From NCBI GenBank assembly GCA_900552295.1, contig URZB01000112.1:1-5690 (forward strand): DNA of 5,690 bases, read 5' to 3'. The translations under genes were made by a program, and so were the position numbers. Below are positions 4,241-5,690 of this stretch, one piece after another. Origin of the DNA: an uncultured Collinsella sp. GTDB taxonomy: Bacteria; Actinomycetota; Coriobacteriia; Coriobacteriales; Coriobacteriaceae. The notes under the pieces are model-generated. The model was not told the DNA's origin. It saw nothing but the letters and a program-made list of their open reading frames with translations, and made no database searches. Numbering within the stretch: the first letter of the stretch is position 1; each line of letters opens with the position of its first letter.

Positions 4241-5590
4241 GTGGCTAAGAAATCTACGGCTATCGATGTAACGCAGGGCGTTATTTGGCAGCAGCTGCTG
4301 TCGCTGTGCGTCCCCATTTTTTTTAGTTCGTTTTTTCAGCAGGCCTACACGCTTATCGGTACCTATATCGTCGGTCAGTTTGGCGGCAAGCTCGCGCTGG
4401 GTGGCATTCAGGCCACGATGGTGCTTACGGAGCTCTGCATCGGTTTTTGCGTCGGTGTTGGTGCTGGATGTGCCGTTATTACCGGTCAGTTTTTTGGTCA
4501 GCACGATGACGAGCGCCTGAGCCGATCGGTCCATACGGCCATGACGCTCGCGCTAGTGGGCGGTATCGTTTTCTCGATTCTTGGCATAGTGTTCGTTGAG
4601 CCCATGCTGGTGCTTATGAACACGCCGCATGAACTATTGGCCGAGGGCGTGGCCTATGCTCGCTGTTATTTTGCCGCGATGGTTGCGGCACTGCTGCTAA
4701 ATATGGGAACCGCACTGCTGCGTGCCGTGGGCGACACGCGCGGGCCCGCCGTGATCATTGCCTCTGGCTGCCTTGTTAACGTGGTGCTGGATATCATCTT
4801 TGTCGCTGTGTTGCATATGGAGGCGCTGGGCTGCGGCATCGCAGTGGCGCTGACCATTTGCTCCAATGCAACGATGATCGTGTTGCGCATGATGCGCGCT
4901 CCGGGTGCATGGCGTCTTTCGCTGTCTAAGCTCGGTATCGATCGCGGTATTTGCAAGAGTATGATCTCGTGTGGTCTGCCACTCGGTTTTCAATCGGCTG
5001 CCTATTCGATCTCGAACGTGCTGATCCAGGTGTCGGTTAATTCGTTTGGCGCCGATGTCACGACTGCTTGGGGTCTATCTGGGCGCCTGGATGGCATTAT
5101 CTGGATGGTGACCGAGGCGCTCGGCGTATCGATCACTACGTTCTCGGCGCAGAACTTTGGCGCGCGCAACTACGAGCGCATGCGCAAGGGCTACCATACG
5201 TCGCTCGTGCTGTCGTTTATGCTCATTGGTGGCCTGTCTGCCGTGCTGCTGGTGTTCTCGGGCCCGCTGTCGCGTTTGTTTGTCGACGATGCTTCGATTT
5301 CGGCGTACACCACGACCATCCTCCATTTCATTGCGCCGTTCTATGCGATTTTCTCGATTATCGAGAACGCCTCGGGTTCCATCCGCGGCGCCGGCGTGAG
5401 TCTGCAGCCTATGATGCTCACCATCTTTGGCACCGTCGTACTCAGAGTGATTTGGGTGTTTGCGATCATGCCCTTCGATCCGTCGCTCGAGCATCTACTG
5501 CTGGTCTACCCCGTAACCTGGCTCATCACCGCAACCATGTTCACCATCTACCACCACAGCGGCAACTGGCTAGGTCGCGCCACCGCCTAG
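4241..5590 (+). CDS. MATE-family efflux transporter
   Basis: This is an inner-membrane antiporter of the multidrug and toxic compound extrusion family, which exports cationic drugs or metabolites in exchange for Na+ or H+. The product is 449 aa, the usual length for about 12 transmembrane helices in two related halves. Seen: a short basic N-terminus and then WQQLLSLCVPIFFSSFFQQAYTLIG (helix 1, 16-40), the VGQFGGKLALGG loop (44-55), GTALLRAVGDTRGP (156-169) followed by NVVLDIIFV (180-188), and in the second half the paired features TTFSAQNFGARNYERMRKGY (299-318) and GSIRGAGVSLQPMM (379-392). The Asp usually found in helix 1 is Gly40. The GTG start is supported by GGGAGGG (4231-4237), with 3 bases between it and the start, and by the MAKKS-type beginning. 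Substrate and coupling ion cannot be inferred. The gene lies alone on its strand with its own upstream control region. Confidence 0.93.
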   Translation: MAKKSTAIDVTQGVIWQQLLSLCVPIFFSSFFQQAYTLIGTYIVGQFGGKLALGGIQATMVLTELCIGFCVGVGAGCAVITGQFFGQHDDERLSRSVHTAMTLALVGGIVFSILGIVFVEPMLVLMNTPHELLAEGVAYARCYFAAMVAALLLNMGTALLRAVGDTRGPAVIIASGCLVNVVLDIIFVAVLHMEALGCGIAVALTICSNATMIVLRMMRAPGAWRLSLSKLGIDRGICKSMISCGLPLGFQSAAYSISNVLIQVSVNSFGADVTTAWGLSGRLDGIIWMVTEALGVSITTFSAQNFGARNYERMRKGYHTSLVLSFMLIGGLSAVLLVFSGPLSRLFVDDASISAYTTTILHFIAPFYAIFSIIENASGSIRGAGVSLQPMMLTIFGTVVLRVIWVFAIMPFDPSLEHLLLVYPVTWLITATMFTIYHHSGNWLGRATA

Positions 5591-5591
5591 C

Positions 5592-5690
5592 TCATCCGTC
5601 GGATACCCCTGATAAGTTGCGGTGAAATAGTTCCTGAAAGGGGGTGCGGACGATTTCTTGGACCGCGCCTAGGCGTATCCAAGCTTCCTG
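5592..5690 (-). other. Unassigned open frame, possible C-terminus of a minus-strand gene
   Basis: A minus-strand frame is open from the window end to a TGA at 5594-5592 (32 codons, ending PFQELFHRNLSGVSDG). If real it is the tail of a gene convergent with the MATE gene, beginning one base after its stop. I do not recognise the sequence. Its codons (ATA, CTA, TTA, GTA, GGA) are unlike those of the neighbouring genes, a plus-strand frame is open over the same stretch, and the region also holds a hairpin. It may therefore be non-coding or a dispersed intergenic repeat. Confidence 0.2.
5657..5683 (+). terminator. Hairpin downstream of the MATE gene, possible terminator
   Basis: CTTGGA (5657-5662) and TCCAAG (5678-5683) form an outer 6-bp stem. 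Inside it, GCGC (5665-5668) pairs with GCGT (5673-5676, one G-U pair) around a CTAG loop. The hairpin begins 66 bases after the MATE stop. The bases that follow (CTTCCTG) are only mildly T-rich and the window ends there, so a U-tract cannot be judged. Confidence 0.35.

Noticed and set aside
1..5690. CRISPR array, tRNA, rRNA, riboswitch or phage module
   Set aside because: I saw no spaced direct repeats, no cloverleaf with a CCA-type acceptor end, no conserved riboswitch core and no phage genes. The intergenic gaps are all shorter than about 170 bases and are accounted for above.

Overview
The window is an ordinary high-GC chromosomal segment. The protein sequences, the strong G/C third-position bias and the gene types suggest a gut Actinomycetota of the Coriobacteriia, most like Collinsella. 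That placement is an inference from sequence style and not a database result. The first 36 bases are not genomic: they are the Illumina Nextera/Tn5 read-1 adapter, so the window begins at a contig end and real sequence starts at about base 37.

Layout: (1) 38-667, +, the C-terminal M domain of the signal recognition particle protein Ffh, cut by the contig end, followed by a perfect 17-bp terminator hairpin (688-727). (2) 784-1548, -, a fusion of a DUF134 helix-turn-helix domain, a NifX/NifB-type FeMo-cofactor-biosynthesis domain and a His/Cys-rich metal-binding tail. (3) 1549-1714, the divergent control region between that gene and thyA, holding two related CATATG-centred palindromes whose centres are 53 bp apart. 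(4) 1715-2563 and 2573-3091, +, thyA (thymidylate synthase, Bacillus ThyA/phage phi3T-like branch) followed after 9 bp by folA (dihydrofolate reductase). Together they make dTMP and recycle the dihydrofolate that ThyA produces. (5) 3201-4115, +, a SpoU/TrmH-family RNA 2'-O-ribose methyltransferase. (6) 4241-5590, +, a MATE-family multidrug/cation antiporter. (7) 5591-5690, a short tail with a hairpin and an unassigned open frame on the minus strand.

I see no CRISPR array, tRNA, rRNA, insertion sequence or phage module, and no convincing new multi-gene system. The points most worth a second look are in the DUF134-NifX gene. It has a consensus-strength internal Shine-Dalgarno exactly in front of a Met that opens the NifX-like domain, which could give two protein products from one gene. 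Its promoter appears to be bracketed by the paired palindromes, which is compatible with self-regulation and perhaps regulation of thyA. Residue-level oddities are seen in ThyA (His after the catalytic Cys replaced by Ala), DHFR (Pro-Trp of the Met20-loop region missing), the MATE protein (first-helix Asp replaced by Gly) and Ffh (RNA-binding motif variant plus a Lys-Gly repeat tail).
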